Positions 1 to 8,876 of a DNA stretch of 16,450 nucleotides are shown in pieces. The translations under genes were made by a program, and so were the position numbers. Source of the stretch: Candidatus Bipolaricaulota bacterium (GTDB lineage: Bacteria > Bipolaricaulota > Bipolaricaulia > RBG-16-55-9); the NCBI GenBank assembly GCA_018609825.1, contig JAHEOA010000144.1:1-16450 (forward strand). Reading direction: 5' to 3'. Position 1 is the stretch's first letter, and the number at the start of each line of letters is the position of its first letter. The notes under the pieces were generated by a model. The model saw only the letters and a list, made by a program, of their open reading frames with translations. It did not search any database and was not told the DNA's origin.

Positions 1-461
1 ACGCCGGCGCCGGAACGCTCAGTTGGGAAGCGAGCGCCGATGAGCCCTGGGTGGCGATCGATCCCAACAGCGGCAACCTGAGCGCTGACCAGGCACAGCC
101 CGTCCAGGTCACGGTCGATAGCGGCTCACTGGAGACGGGCGAGCACACGACGGACTTGCAGATCTCGGCCGAGGACGGCCAGCAGTCGGCGACCGGGACC
201 ATACGCGTCCAGATCGTCGAAGAGCAACAGCAAACGGAAGGCCAGCTCCTGGCGCTGGCGTTCGAGGAGTTCCTCCTGATGGAGCCCGCCGACTGGACGC
301 GCGAGACCCAGGACGGCTGCGTCGTCTACACCAACGACAGCGACGACCGCAGCCAGGTCCGTGTGACGCAACTGAACGGGTCGACGCGCTCGTTCGACAT
401 CCCGGCCGGCAATCAACTCCTCGTCTGTGACCGGGTGATCCACATTGACACGCGAAACTAG
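1..461 (+). CDS. BACON-like domain extracellular protein, C-terminal part (5' truncated)
   Basis: The gene enters from the left edge; the open frame is read from base 3 with no stop before TAG at 459-461, so the true start is outside the window. The first ~75 visible residues look like a BACON/immunoglobulin-like beta-sandwich module: a Trp in TLSWEAS, then EPWVAIDPNSGNLS, then alternating hydrophobic strands (VQVTVD, TTDLQIS, GTIRVQIVE) with a G-H-T turn. Such modules are usually found in secreted or surface proteins and often bind glycans or act as spacers; that is family knowledge. A Glu/Gln-rich linker (EEQQQTEGQ) leads to a ~70-residue C-terminal domain that I do not recognise. It has two cysteines (DGCVVYTN and LLVCDRV) that could form a disulfide. 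The protein is probably exported, but the signal peptide is not visible. The function is not known. Confidence 0.72.
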   Translation, partial: AGAGTLSWEASADEPWVAIDPNSGNLSADQAQPVQVTVDSGSLETGEHTTDLQISAEDGQQSATGTIRVQIVEEQQQTEGQLLALAFEEFLLMEPADWTRETQDGCVVYTNDSDDRSQVRVTQLNGSTRSFDIPAGNQLLVCDRVIHIDTRN

Positions 462-504
462 GGCAAGCCTCAGTCTGTCGTCTTAGCGACCCATCGAGCG
501 CCGA

Positions 505-540
505 ACCGACGGGGCCGGGTCACAACTGGGTCCCGTCGGT
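505..540 (+). terminator. Strong hairpin after the BACON-like gene, possible terminator
   Basis: ACCGACGGG (505-513) is the exact reverse complement of CCCGTCGGT (532-540). Pairing continues inward through one G-T wobble (514/531) and two G-C pairs, giving about 12 bp closed by a 12-base loop. It lies 43 bases after the TAG of the upstream gene. There is no T-run after it, so a classic Rho-independent terminator is not proven. It could instead be an mRNA-end stabiliser or part of a small RNA. Confidence 0.5.
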
Positions 541-591
541 ATCGCCTTCGATGCTGGAGAACGCGAGGTGTCGAGACTCGCGTTGCGCCAG

Positions 592-608
592 GACAGTGGG
601 GCACTGTC
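592..608. promoter_or_regulatory. 17-bp operator-like dyad upstream of the small membrane protein gene
   Basis: GACAGTG (592-598), GGG, CACTGTC (602-608) is a perfect 7-bp inverted repeat with a 3-base centre, the geometry of a dimeric regulator site. It sits 63 bases before the start codon. A -10-like TATGCT (626-631) lies 17 bases after the right arm, so the arm would overlay the -35 position. No good -35 hexamer is visible there, as expected of an activator-dependent promoter. A simple hairpin is the alternative. Confidence 0.4.
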
Positions 609-671
609 TCCAAAGCGCCAGGGCGTATGCTACGCTGACGGCACATCACCGAATGGGGAGGAGGACCTGTC

Positions 672-1046
672 ATGAAGACAAAGCTCGGGGCTGCACTGGC
701 CGGCTTCCTGCTGGCCAGCCGGTCGGTTTCCGCCCAGGCTCAGGACCAGCCGCCAGCGATCGGCGAGGCGGAACGTGACGCCTTCGCCAAGATCCTGGAG
801 TTCCTCAACACGATCGCGGAATGGCTCGGCCAGCTGATCGTCGAGCTGATACGGTTCATCGCCCCGAACGTGAGCTTGCCGGGCTCCATCGTGGAGACAA
901 TGGGCATTCTCGCGCTCGTGACGATCCTGCTGGTTGCGGTCGACCTGGCACGCAAGCTGGTCTGGGTGATCGTCGGCGTCGGTTGGGTGCTCATCGCCAT
1001 CCGCATCGTCATGGTGATCACCGAGTCGTCCGGCGTCGGTTCGTGA
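672..1046 (+). CDS. Small secreted/membrane protein of unknown function
   Basis: The product has 124 residues. The ATG is preceded by a strong Shine-Dalgarno tract (GGGGAGGAGGA, 655-665), which decides the start. Residues 1-24 look like a signal peptide (Lys-charged start, hydrophobic core AALAGFLLA, small residues SAQA before a likely cleavage site). Residues ~35-65 form an amphipathic helical stretch (FAKILEFLNTIAEWLGQLIVELIRFI). Residues ~76-115 are strongly hydrophobic and could make two membrane segments (IVETMGILALVTILLVAVDL and KLVWVIVGVGWVLIAIRIVM). I do not recognise a family. It is alone in its unit, between the BACON-like gene and a convergent phosphatase gene, with an operator-like dyad upstream. 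Codon use is like its neighbours. It is probably a real gene, but its role is unknown. Confidence 0.7.
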   Translation: MKTKLGAALAGFLLASRSVSAQAQDQPPAIGEAERDAFAKILEFLNTIAEWLGQLIVELIRFIAPNVSLPGSIVETMGILALVTILLVAVDLARKLVWVIVGVGWVLIAIRIVMVITESSGVGS

Positions 1047-1095
1047 CCAGGGCTGGTTCCGATCTCGCTCTGGGTCATGCGCAACAGGTTGTTGA

Positions 1096-1875
1096 TCAGC
1101 CAAGCGCGCCGAGGTCATCCAGCACGTAGAATGACCGTGTTGGAGCCTCGTCCAAAGCCGTCCGCGGCGTCACACCCGTGAGCACCAACGCCGCGTCGCA
1201 GCCGACATTGAGCCCGCCCTCGATGTCGGTCTCCAGCCGGTCGCCGATGACCAGACAGTCGCTCGGTCCGTCGACGCCCAACGTCTCGATCGCGACCTCG
1301 AAGGCCGTCGGCGACGGCTTGCCGACGATCTCTTCAGGCGGATGCCCCATGCCCCGCAGAGCCCCGACAATCGCGCCCGCCCCAGGCGTCGGGCCGTCGG
1401 GCGTGGGAAACGTCGCGTCGGCGTTGGTGGCAAGGTAGCCGGCGCCGCCGACCAGGGCGCGCAGCGCGTCGGCCAGTTTCTGATAGGTCAGCGCCCGATC
1501 CATGCCCGTGACCACGACGTCGGCGGCCTCCGGATCGACGATGGCGTGACCGGCCAGTTCCAGTTCCTCGCGCAGTCCCGACTCGCCCACCACGAAGACC
1601 GACGACGGTCCCCATCGATGCTGAAGATGCCGGGCGACGATGAACGCGCTGTTGACGACGTTGCCCGGATCGACGGCGAAGCCGAGCGACCGGAGCCGCT
1701 CGGCGATGCCCCGACGCGAGCGTGTCGCGTTATTGGAGAGCAAGACGAGCGGACCCCGCCCGGCAAGCGATTCGAGCGCGTCGGGCGCTCCGGCGACGAC
1801 CTCCGAGCCGCGCACCAGCACGCCGTCGATGTCGACGATGAAGCCGCGATAGTCGTCAAGGGGGATCGAGCTCAT
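1096..1875 (-). CDS. HAD-IIA family phosphatase (NagD / p-nitrophenylphosphatase-like)
   Basis: The product is a 259-residue cytoplasmic hydrolase with all four HAD motifs. Motif I is DIDGVL (Asp15 nucleophile, Asp17 acid/base), motif II is SNNATRS (47-53), motif III is the Lys of GKPSP (186), and motif IV is GDRLETDI (211-218), which positions Mg2+. The C2-type cap between motifs II and III contains ATNADATFP (149-157), typical of the HAD-IIA/NagD branch that removes phosphate from small molecules such as nucleoside monophosphates, p-nitrophenyl phosphate or phosphoglycolate. The true substrate cannot be read from the sequence. The length is normal for the family. The gene is divergent from truD with only 37 bases between the two start codons, so their promoters must overlap. 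It has no clear Shine-Dalgarno sequence. A weak minus-strand TACGAT (1899-1894) could be its -10. Confidence 0.9.
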   Translation of the reverse strand: MSSIPLDDYRGFIVDIDGVLVRGSEVVAGAPDALESLAGRGPLVLLSNNATRSRRGIAERLRSLGFAVDPGNVVNSAFIVARHLQHRWGPSSVFVVGESGLREELELAGHAIVDPEAADVVVTGMDRALTYQKLADALRALVGGAGYLATNADATFPTPDGPTPGAGAIVGALRGMGHPPEEIVGKPSPTAFEVAIETLGVDGPSDCLVIGDRLETDIEGGLNVGCDAALVLTGVTPRTALDEAPTRSFYVLDDLGALG

Positions 1876-1903
1876 GGCAGATCAACCTGGTCTATCGTAA
1901 GAT
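1874..1903 (+). promoter_or_regulatory. Putative truD promoter (near-leaderless)
   Basis: A -10-like TAAGAT lies at 1898-1903 and a weaker -35-like ATGGCA at 1874-1879, with an 18-base spacer. The -10 ends 9 bases before the truD ATG, so the expected start of transcription is about 2-3 bases before the start codon. No Shine-Dalgarno sequence is present. The -35 overlaps the first codons of the divergent phosphatase gene. Confidence 0.4.
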
Positions 1904-1912
1904 GCGCCCATC

Positions 1913-3010
1913 ATGCCCGTCGAGGACGAGCCGGTCAACCGCTCCCACGTTGAACCCGATCCGATCTATCACGATCCGCAGGATTGGCCGCTGATCACCC
2001 ACGACTTGCCCGGGGTCGGCGGCGACCTCAAGACCGAGCCCGAGCACTTTGTGGTCGAGGAGATTCCGCTCTACCAGCCTTCGGGCGAGGGCGAACACGT
2101 CTACGTTCGCATCACTCGGAAGGACTGGACGACCCGCGATCTCCAGCGCGAGATCGCCGATCTGTTCACCCTGAAGAACAGCCACATCGGCTGCGCCGGC
2201 CTCAAGGACAAGCACGCGCGCGCCACGCAGACCTTCTCGCTCCATTTGCTCAAAGCGGATCCCGATGAGGTCGCCGAGCGTATCGAAACCGAACTCGGCG
2301 TCACGGTCGACTGGACCACGCGCCACGTCAATAAGATCCGGCGCGGCCACCTGATCGGCAACCGTTTCTCCATCACGTTGCTCTACCCGGATGTCGCGGA
2401 CTCGCCGCTGGATCAGGCTCAGCGGATTACGGAAGCCTTGCGCGAGCGGGGGCTGCCCAACTACTTCGGGACCCAGCGCCTCGGCGAGAACTGCGAGAAC
2501 GCCCGACACGGACGTGAGATTCTCCTGGGAGAGCGTGAGAAGCGCGGCCGCTGGATCCGGCGCTTCCTCATGTCGGCGTATCAGTCCTGGCTGTTCAATC
2601 GCTGGCTGGCCGAGCGCATCAACGTCGGGTGGTTTCCGGAGATTCTGCCGGGCGACGTCGCCAAGAAGACGGCCACGGGCGGGCTGTTCAACGTCGACGA
2701 CCTCGACCAGGAACGGCCCCGCTTCGATCGAGACGAAATCACGTACACGGGCCCGATCTACGGGCATAAACTCTGGTGGGCGGGGGGCGACCCGGGCGAG
2801 CTCGAGGCCCGCGTCGTCGCCAAAGAGGGCATCACGGATCGGCATTGGGCCCGAGCGCAACTCAAGGGCACGCGTCGGCGAGCCCGCATCGTCCTCCACG
2901 ACCTCGACGTCACCGATCATCCGGAGGGCCTGTCGTTCCGGTTTACGCTGCCCAAAGGCGCGTACGCGACGACGGTCATGCGCGAGTTCCAGTATCCTCG
3001 GGGTGGGTGA
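1913..3010 (+). CDS. truD: tRNA pseudouridine(13) synthase TruD
   Basis: The 365-residue product belongs to the TruD family, which makes pseudouridine at position 13 in the D arm of some tRNAs (family knowledge). The visible family signatures are the N-terminal strand [13 protein letters not shown] (38-50), the catalytic loop [14 protein letters not shown] (93-106) with the presumed catalytic Asp99, the motif NYFGTQRLG (183-191), and the C-terminal [15 protein letters not shown]. The insertion between the last two motifs corresponds to the TRUD domain and is of ordinary size. The ATG at 1913 gives a slightly long acidic N-terminus ([17 protein letters not shown]), and there is no Shine-Dalgarno sequence, so translation may be leaderless. 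The gene is divergent from the phosphatase gene. A 71-base gap separates it from the transporter operon. Confidence 0.93.
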   Translation: MPVEDEPVNRSHVEPDPIYHDPQDWPLITHDLPGVGGDLKTEPEHFVVEEIPLYQPSGEGEHVYVRITRKDWTTRDLQREIADLFTLKNSHIGCAGLKDKHARATQTFSLHLLKADPDEVAERIETELGVTVDWTTRHVNKIRRGHLIGNRFSITLLYPDVADSPLDQAQRITEALRERGLPNYFGTQRLGENCENARHGREILLGEREKRGRWIRRFLMSAYQSWLFNRWLAERINVGWFPEILPGDVAKKTATGGLFNVDDLDQERPRFDRDEITYTGPIYGHKLWWAGGDPGELEARVVAKEGITDRHWARAQLKGTRRRARIVLHDLDVTDHPEGLSFRFTLPKGAYATTVMREFQYPRGG

Positions 3011-3021
3011 CGTACGGGCAT

Positions 3022-3036
3022 CGACTCGCCGAGTCG
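3022..3036. promoter_or_regulatory. Operator-like dyad before the ABC-AttH operon
   Basis: CGACTCG (3022-3028), C, CGAGTCG (3030-3036) is a perfect 7-bp inverted repeat around one central base. It starts 11 bases after the truD stop and sits just before a -10-like TACACT (3039-3044), where a regulator would compete with RNA polymerase. No convincing -35 is visible. As RNA it could form only a short stem, so a protein-binding site is more likely than a terminator. Confidence 0.4.
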
Positions 3037-3081
3037 GCTACACTTAAGGTCGGCCCACCCCACGATAGGACCGAGGATCCG

Positions 3082-3781
<700 letters not shown>

Positions 3782-3792
<11 letters not shown>

Positions 3793-6355
3793 GACGCGCG
3801 CGCTCGGACGGGCCGCCTGGCGCCACCTCAAGCACCATCCCTGGCAGGGCGTGCTCATGGCCCTCGGCGTCGCGCTGGGCGTCGCGGTCGTCGTGGCCGT
3901 TGACCTCGCCAATGCCAGCGCGTCACGGGCGTTTGAACTGAGCACCGAGGCCGTCGCCGGACGCGCCACCCACGCCATCCGAGGCGGCCCCGATGGCCTC
4001 GACGACGACCTTTATGCCCGACTGAAGCGCGAGGGCGTCGCTCCCGTGGCCGCCCCCGTGCTGACGCAGTACGTCTCCTCAGAACGACTCGGGGATCGGG
4101 CGTTCCAGCTCCTGGGGATTGACCCCTTCGCGGACGCGCCCTTTCGGAATTACCTCGTGCCGTCCGGGGACCTGTCCGTGGAGGACCTGACGACGTTTCT
4201 GACCGAGCCCGGCGCCGTGCTCATCTCCAGCGAGGTCGCCGAGCGCTATGAGCTATCCGTTGGCGACTCGCTCACGCTCACCGTCAACGGCTACCCACGT
4301 GAGGTCTGGATCGCCGGCCTGCTGGAGCCGAACGATTCCTTCAGCCGGCGCGCGCTGTCAGGGCTCATGATCGCCGACATCGCCACGGTCCAAGAGCTGA
4401 CCGGCCGGGAAGGGCGCCTGGATCGTATTGATTTGATTCTCCCCGACAACCCGAACGCGGCCGCCCAAGCCGAGCAGCGCATCCGCGGGTTCCTCCCAGA
4501 GGACACCCAATTGGAGGCGGTCGGCACCCGGACGGGCGCGATCGAACAGATGACCGCCGCGTTCCAGACCAACCTGACCGCGCTGAGCCTGCTTGCGCTT
4601 GTGGTCGGCGTCTTCCTCATCTACAACACCATGACGTTCGCGGTCGTCCAACGCCGCTCGCTGTTCGGCACGCTCCGCTCGCTCGGCGCCACCCGCCGCC
4701 AGATCTTCCAAATTGTCCTGATCGAAGCCGGCGCCATCGGCCTCGTCAGCTCGGCGCTCGGGGTGGGGCTCGGAATCGTCCTTGGCCAGGGGGCCGTCGA
4801 GTTGGTGACCCGCACCATCAACGACGTCTACTTCGTGCTCACCGTGCAGAACGTCGGCCTGCCGGTCGGCAGCCTCGTCAAGGGCGGCCTGCTCGGCCTC
4901 CTCGCCACGCTCATGGCCGCGACGTTTCCCGCATGGGAGGCGGCCGCCGCGTCGCCGCGCTCGGCGCTGTCGCGGGCCGGACTGGAGTCGAAGGCCCGGC
5001 GGGTGGCCGGCTGGAGCGCCTGGGCGGGCGTCGGGGGCATCGCCCTCGGGTTGGGGACGCTGGCCTGGCCGACCCGCGACCTGACGGTCAGCTTCATCGG
5101 CACGTCGCTGGCGCTGGTCGGCACCGCGATGATCACGCCGCTGGCGACGGCCGGCTTTATGCGCGCGCTGAGCTGGCCACTGACGCGGGTCTGGCGGCCG
5201 ATCGGCCGCATGGCCCCGCGCGAGGTGCGCGCCTCGCTCAGCCGGACGTCCATCGCCGTGGCGGCCCTGGTGGTGGCGGTGTCGGTGACGATCGGCGTCG
5301 GCCTGATGATCACGAGCTTCCGCACCACCGTCGTGGACTGGCTGGATCAGTCCCTCAGCGGCGACGTCTACGTCTGGGCGCCGGGGTTCGGCAACGCCCA
5401 GACTGCGGCCACGCTCGACCCGGAGGTCGTGGATCTCGTGCGAGCGCTCGACGAGGCCCGACGCGTCGACGCCTTGCGCAGCGTCACGGTCGACTCGCCC
5501 CAAGGCCCGCTCCAGGTCGATGCCGTGGAGAACCCGAGCGACGGCGCGGAACACACCTATCTCTGGACCGATGGTCCCGTGGCGGAGATCTGGCGTGAGG
5601 TCCGCACCGGCAAGGCCGTCATCGCCTCGGAGCCGCTCGCCGAGCGCGTCGGCTTGACCCGCGAGAACGACGAGCTGACCCTCTTCACGGACGACGGCCG
5701 CCAGACGTTCGACGTGGTCGGCGTCTATTATGACTACGGCTCCAGCCAAGGCATCGCCACGATGTGGCACGAGACCTACCGACGATACTGGAACGATCCG
5801 TCGTGGACGGCGCTGTCGGTGATCCTCGCGCCCAACGCAGACGCGGATCGGGTCACGCGCGAACTCCAGTCGACGCTGACGGACATTCAGAGCGTCCAAG
5901 TGCAGGCGAACCGCGAGCTGCGCACGGAAGTGCTGTCCATCTTCGATCAGACCTTCGCCATCACGGGCGCGCTCCAGTTGCTCGCCGTCGTCGTGGCCTT
6001 CATCGGTGTCTTGAGCGCACTGTTGTCGCTTCAGTTGGAAAAGACGCGTCAGCTCGGGATCTTGCGGGCATTGGGGTTCACGGTGCGCGAGATCTGGGGG
6101 CTCATTACGCTGGAGACCGGGCTCATCGGCACCTCGGCAGGTCTTTTGGCCATGCCGACGGGGCTCGGCCTGGCCCTGATTCTCGTCTACATCATCAACC
6201 GACGGGCCTTCGGCTGGACGCTGATGTTGCAGCTGGACGTCGCGACGTTTCTCCAAGCGCTCGGCGTGGCGATCGGCGCGGCGCTCATCGCGGGCCTCTA
6301 TCCGGCCTACCGCATGGGTCGGACGCTCACGGCGGCCGCACTGAGGAACGAGTGA
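3782..6355 (+). CDS. Long FtsX-type ABC permease (fused two-half; AttF/AttG-like)
   Basis: The 857-residue inner-membrane permease is paired with the ATPase just upstream. The first membrane segment is at ~24-42 ([18 protein letters not shown]). A large extracytoplasmic MacB-PCD-like domain spans ~45-260. A first FtsX domain spans ~265-390 ([19 protein letters not shown], then [19 protein letters not shown]). Further membrane segments lie near 413-460 and 490-512, a second extracytoplasmic domain at ~515-720, and a final FtsX domain at ~725-853 ([18 protein letters not shown]). The two R-x-LGA/LGF-T-R-R/E-x-I coupling-loop copies mark an internally duplicated permease, so one chain probably supplies both halves. 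Such proteins move lipids or lipoproteins or transmit force across the membrane; the substrate is not readable here. The ATG at 3782 is preferred because the longer frame reads through the ATPase gene. Confidence 0.9.
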
Positions 6356-6362
6356 TCACCCG

Positions 6363-7532
6363 ATGAAACGTTTCCAACGGCTAGCCATGGCTGTCTTGGC
6401 GATCGGTGTATTGGCAGCGGCCTTTGTCGGGCTCAACGCCGTGTTGAGCGACGACACAACACGACAGGCGCCCACGCTCACGGCGGGCGGCGCCCCCGAG
6501 ATCACGGGCTTCGCCCAGGCCGACGAACCGCGGTCGTTCCGCTTCCCGGCGGATCATGGTCCGCATCCGGCCTATCGCTCCGAGTGGTGGTACTTCACGG
6601 GCAACCTGCGCACGGCCGACGGGCGCGAGTTCGGGTATCAGTTGACGCTCTTCCGCCAAGGGCTGCGGCCTCCGGATGAGCCCGACAACCGGACCTCCGA
6701 TTGGGCCACGAATCAAGTCTACATGGGCCATTTCGCTCTTTCGGACGTGGACGGCGGCCGCTTCTTCGACGCCGAGCGGTTCACGCGCGGCGCCGCCGGC
6801 ATCGCGGGTGCGCAGACCGCGCCGGTGAAGGTCTGGCTCGAGGACTGGTCCATTGACTGGCGTCATGACGGATCCATTGCCGTTGAGGCCGGTCAACCGG
6901 AGTTTGCCGTCAACCTCGTGCTCAACCGCGTGAAACCGATCGTCTTCCAGGGCGGGAACGGCCTGAGCCAGAAGGGCCCCGAGGCGGGCAACGCGTCGTA
7001 CTACTACAGCATGACCCGGCTGCATGCCGAGGGGACCGTGCGCGTCCAGAACCGTGAGTTCGACGTGACCGGGCGGAGCTGGCTCGATCGCGAGTTCAGC
7101 AGCAGTTTCCTCAGCGAGAGCCAGGTCGGCTGGGACTGGTTTGCACTGCAACTGGACAACGGGACGGAGCTGATGCTCTATCGGCTCCGCCGCGCCGACG
7201 GGACGAAGAGCCCCTTCTCATCCGGGACGTTCGTCGCCCAGAACGGCGACACTCGTCAACTGGCCAGCGACGACTTCGAGCTGACGCCGACCGACGAGTG
7301 GACCAGCCCCCGCTCGGGCGCGACCTATCCCATCGCCTGGCGGATCGCGGTGCCCTCGCTCGACGCGGTATTGGCCATCGAGCCGAAGCTGCGCGACCAA
7401 GAGCTGAGCGGGTCCTTCCTCTATTGGGAAGGCGCGATCCGCGTGACGGGCCGAATCGACGGCAGTCGGATCGCGGGCGAAGGCTACGCCGAGCTGACCG
7501 GCTACGCCGAGTCCCTCCAAGGGCGTTTTTAG
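6363..7532 (+). CDS. Secreted AttH/CrtC-like lipocalin-fold protein (predicted secreted hydrolase)
   Basis: The 389-residue protein begins 7 bases after the permease stop, with GAGGAACGAG as ribosome site inside the permease end. Residues 1-28 are a signal anchor or signal peptide (MKRFQRLAMAVLAIGVLAAAFVG). The body has the hallmarks of the AttH/carotenoid 1,2-hydratase family of two lipocalin-like barrels: EWWYFTGNL (74-82), GYQLTLFRQGL, and GRSWLDREFSSSFL (237-250) with WDWFALQLDNG after it. Homologues typically sit beside an FtsX-type ABC transporter, as here, and in Agrobacterium the set is called attEFGH. There is no carotenoid gene nearby, so hydratase activity is unlikely. A role in binding or modifying an exported lipid-like molecule is inference. 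The length is typical. Confidence 0.88.
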   Translation: MKRFQRLAMAVLAIGVLAAAFVGLNAVLSDDTTRQAPTLTAGGAPEITGFAQADEPRSFRFPADHGPHPAYRSEWWYFTGNLRTADGREFGYQLTLFRQGLRPPDEPDNRTSDWATNQVYMGHFALSDVDGGRFFDAERFTRGAAGIAGAQTAPVKVWLEDWSIDWRHDGSIAVEAGQPEFAVNLVLNRVKPIVFQGGNGLSQKGPEAGNASYYYSMTRLHAEGTVRVQNREFDVTGRSWLDREFSSSFLSESQVGWDWFALQLDNGTELMLYRLRRADGTKSPFSSGTFVAQNGDTRQLASDDFELTPTDEWTSPRSGATYPIAWRIAVPSLDAVLAIEPKLRDQELSGSFLYWEGAIRVTGRIDGSRIAGEGYAELTGYAESLQGRF

Positions 7533-7579
7533 CCAACCCGCTGAGTCAAAGCTTGCATCAAGACGCCAGCTTCGCGTCC

Positions 7580-7608
7580 TTGACCCGACGATCGGGCTGT
7601 GCCATGAT
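7580..7608 (+). promoter_or_regulatory. Putative promoter of the yitT-like gene (near-leaderless)
   Basis: TTGACC (7580-7585; 5 of 6 match to the -35 consensus), a 17-base spacer and CATGAT (7603-7608; 4 of 6). The -10 ends 9 bases before the ATG at 7618, and no Shine-Dalgarno sequence lies between. The predicted transcript would start 2-3 bases before the start codon. Confidence 0.5.
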
Positions 7609-7617
7609 GCTCTCGCC

Positions 7618-8514
7618 ATGGGGCTCGTGGACGACGCGATGGCCCAGATGCAGACCCTCAACTGGCGGGGCATCGCCCGGGATTACGCCCTGCTGTTCGC
7701 CGGCGGGGTCCTGATGGCGCTGGCCTTCGACATCTTCCTCGCTCCCGCCGAAGTCGCGCCCGGCGGCGTCCCCGGCGTGGCCATCATCATCAACCGCTTC
7801 ACGGGACTGCCAGCCGGGCTGACGATGCTCGTGCTCAACCTGCCGCTGTTGATTCCCGGGTTCTTCCACTTGGGCCGGTTCCGCTTCCTGGTGCGGACGT
7901 TTTTCGCCGTGCTCGTCTTCAACGTGGGCGTCGACGTGCTGCCCGCCGTGTTGCCGCCCGAGGGCATCACGGACGACATTCTGCTCAACACGCTCTACGG
8001 GGCCGTGGTCGGCGGCGTCGGATCGGGGCTGATCTATCGGGGACGCGGCACGCCGGGCGGGACGGGCGTGATCAGCCGCATCCTGCAGCGCAAGACGGGG
8101 ATTCCCATCAGCCAGCTCTACATCGCCATCGACGGGACCGTCATCCTGGCGCTCGGGCTGTTCCTGGGCTGGGAAAAGTCGCTCTACGCGCTGGTGATGC
8201 TGTTTCTCTGGGGCATCGTGACCGACTACGTCCTGGAAGGGCCGGGCCTGGTCCGCACGGCGTTCATCGTCACGGAGCGACCGAAGGCGGTCGCCACTCA
8301 TCTGTTCGAGCGCATGGGCGTCGGCGTCACGGCATGGGAGGCCCGCGGCATGTTTACCGAGCGCGAGCGGACCGTGCTCTTTTGCACCATCAGCCGCCCG
8401 GACGTCAACACCATCAAGTGGATCGTCGCCGAGGCCGACCCATCCGCTTTCGTCGTCATTGGCGAAGGCCATCAAGTCCGGGGCGGCCGCCTCGGTCGCG
8501 CGCCGGAGGACTGA
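7618..8514 (+). CDS. YitT family membrane protein (DUF161-type membrane domain plus DUF2179)
   Basis: The 298-residue protein has about five to six membrane segments in its first ~205 residues: ALLFAGGVLMALAFDIFL, LTMLVLNLPLLIPGFF, LVRTFFAVLVFNVGVDVL, LYGAVVGGVGSGLIY, VILALGLFLGW and LYALVMLFLWGIV. The region PAEVAPGGVPGVAIIINRF with TGLPAGLTMLVLNLPLL is the YitT signature, and RGRGTPGGTGVISRILQRKTG is the second conserved loop. Residues ~213-285 form the soluble DUF2179 domain (TAFIVTERPKAVATHLF ... PSAFVVIGEGHQVRG). The family is common and probably transports or senses small solutes, but no function is established. It is in its own unit, ending 6 bases from the stop of the convergent small gene. 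A classic Shine-Dalgarno sequence is absent. Confidence 0.9.
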   Translation: MGLVDDAMAQMQTLNWRGIARDYALLFAGGVLMALAFDIFLAPAEVAPGGVPGVAIIINRFTGLPAGLTMLVLNLPLLIPGFFHLGRFRFLVRTFFAVLVFNVGVDVLPAVLPPEGITDDILLNTLYGAVVGGVGSGLIYRGRGTPGGTGVISRILQRKTGIPISQLYIAIDGTVILALGLFLGWEKSLYALVMLFLWGIVTDYVLEGPGLVRTAFIVTERPKAVATHLFERMGVGVTAWEARGMFTERERTVLFCTISRPDVNTIKWIVAEADPSAFVVIGEGHQVRGGRLGRAPED

Positions 8515-8520
8515 CGGGCC

Positions 8521-8730
8521 TTACTTGGGCTGGCCGAGCAACTGGAACCGCTCGGGGGCGTAGCCGTGGCGGACGCCGTCGTCGTTGACGAGGACGTAGA
8601 GATACGGCGGCTCGTGGGCCTCGTAGCAGCGGCGGAAGTCGTGGATCGTGTAGCTGGCCCCTTCCGTCAGGTTCGTGTTCTGCGCGTAAGCACAGATCAC
8701 TCGGTCCCCGACCTTCGGCGGTCGGGCCAT
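8521..8730 (-). CDS. Small SH3-like-barrel type protein, 69 residues, function unknown
   Basis: The chosen ATG (8730) gives MARPPKVGDRVICAYAQ and a 69-residue protein. A longer version from GTG at 8766 is possible, but its extra residues look unrelated. The pattern is VGDRVICAY, then NLTEGASYTIHDF, then LYVLVNDDGVRHGYAPERFQLL. It has the look of short all-beta proteins in which a VGD-R-V strand, a hydrophobic L-T-x-G-x-x-Y-T turn and an NDDG turn precede a terminal RFQL strand. Such proteins are frequent in phage and plasmid genomes and also scattered in chromosomes. There are two cysteines. No function is known. The A/T-rich TTTAAA (8742-8737) just before the ATG could be a -10 giving a leaderless transcript. 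The gene is convergent with the yitT-like gene. Confidence 0.65.
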   Translation of the reverse strand: MARPPKVGDRVICAYAQNTNLTEGASYTIHDFRRCYEAHEPPYLYVLVNDDGVRHGYAPERFQLLGQPK

Positions 8731-8876
8731 GAGGCTTTTAAATGGGGCAAGCGATCCTCCTCTCACCCGTCCACGTGAGTCGACTGTGGGGCCGCGAGCT
8801 TACCACGAGACCGGAGCCGTGTCCATGCTGGTCCCCGGGAGCCCAGTGCTCTACCCTGGCGGTGGGTGATAACGCG

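Noticed and set aside
1892..2920. 342-residue minus-strand frame opposite truD
   Set aside because: The truD frame has catalytic and family motifs. The opposite frame has none and no ribosome site.
4358..6256. 632-residue open frame on the minus strand opposite the permease gene
   Set aside because: It is rich in Arg, Gln, Asp and His with no domain or hydrophobic core and mirrors the codon bias of the plus-strand permease, whose FtsX motifs are clear.
6363..7532. Carotenoid 1,2-hydratase (CrtC) activity for the AttH-like protein
   Set aside because: No carotenoid gene is nearby and the ABC-transporter context fits AttH better. Fold similarity alone does not support the enzyme name.
8742..8876. 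Longer N-terminus for the Hfq-like protein (start at 8742)
   Set aside because: The extra 45 residues have no Sm-like pattern and would overlap the promoter and start region of the divergent small gene.
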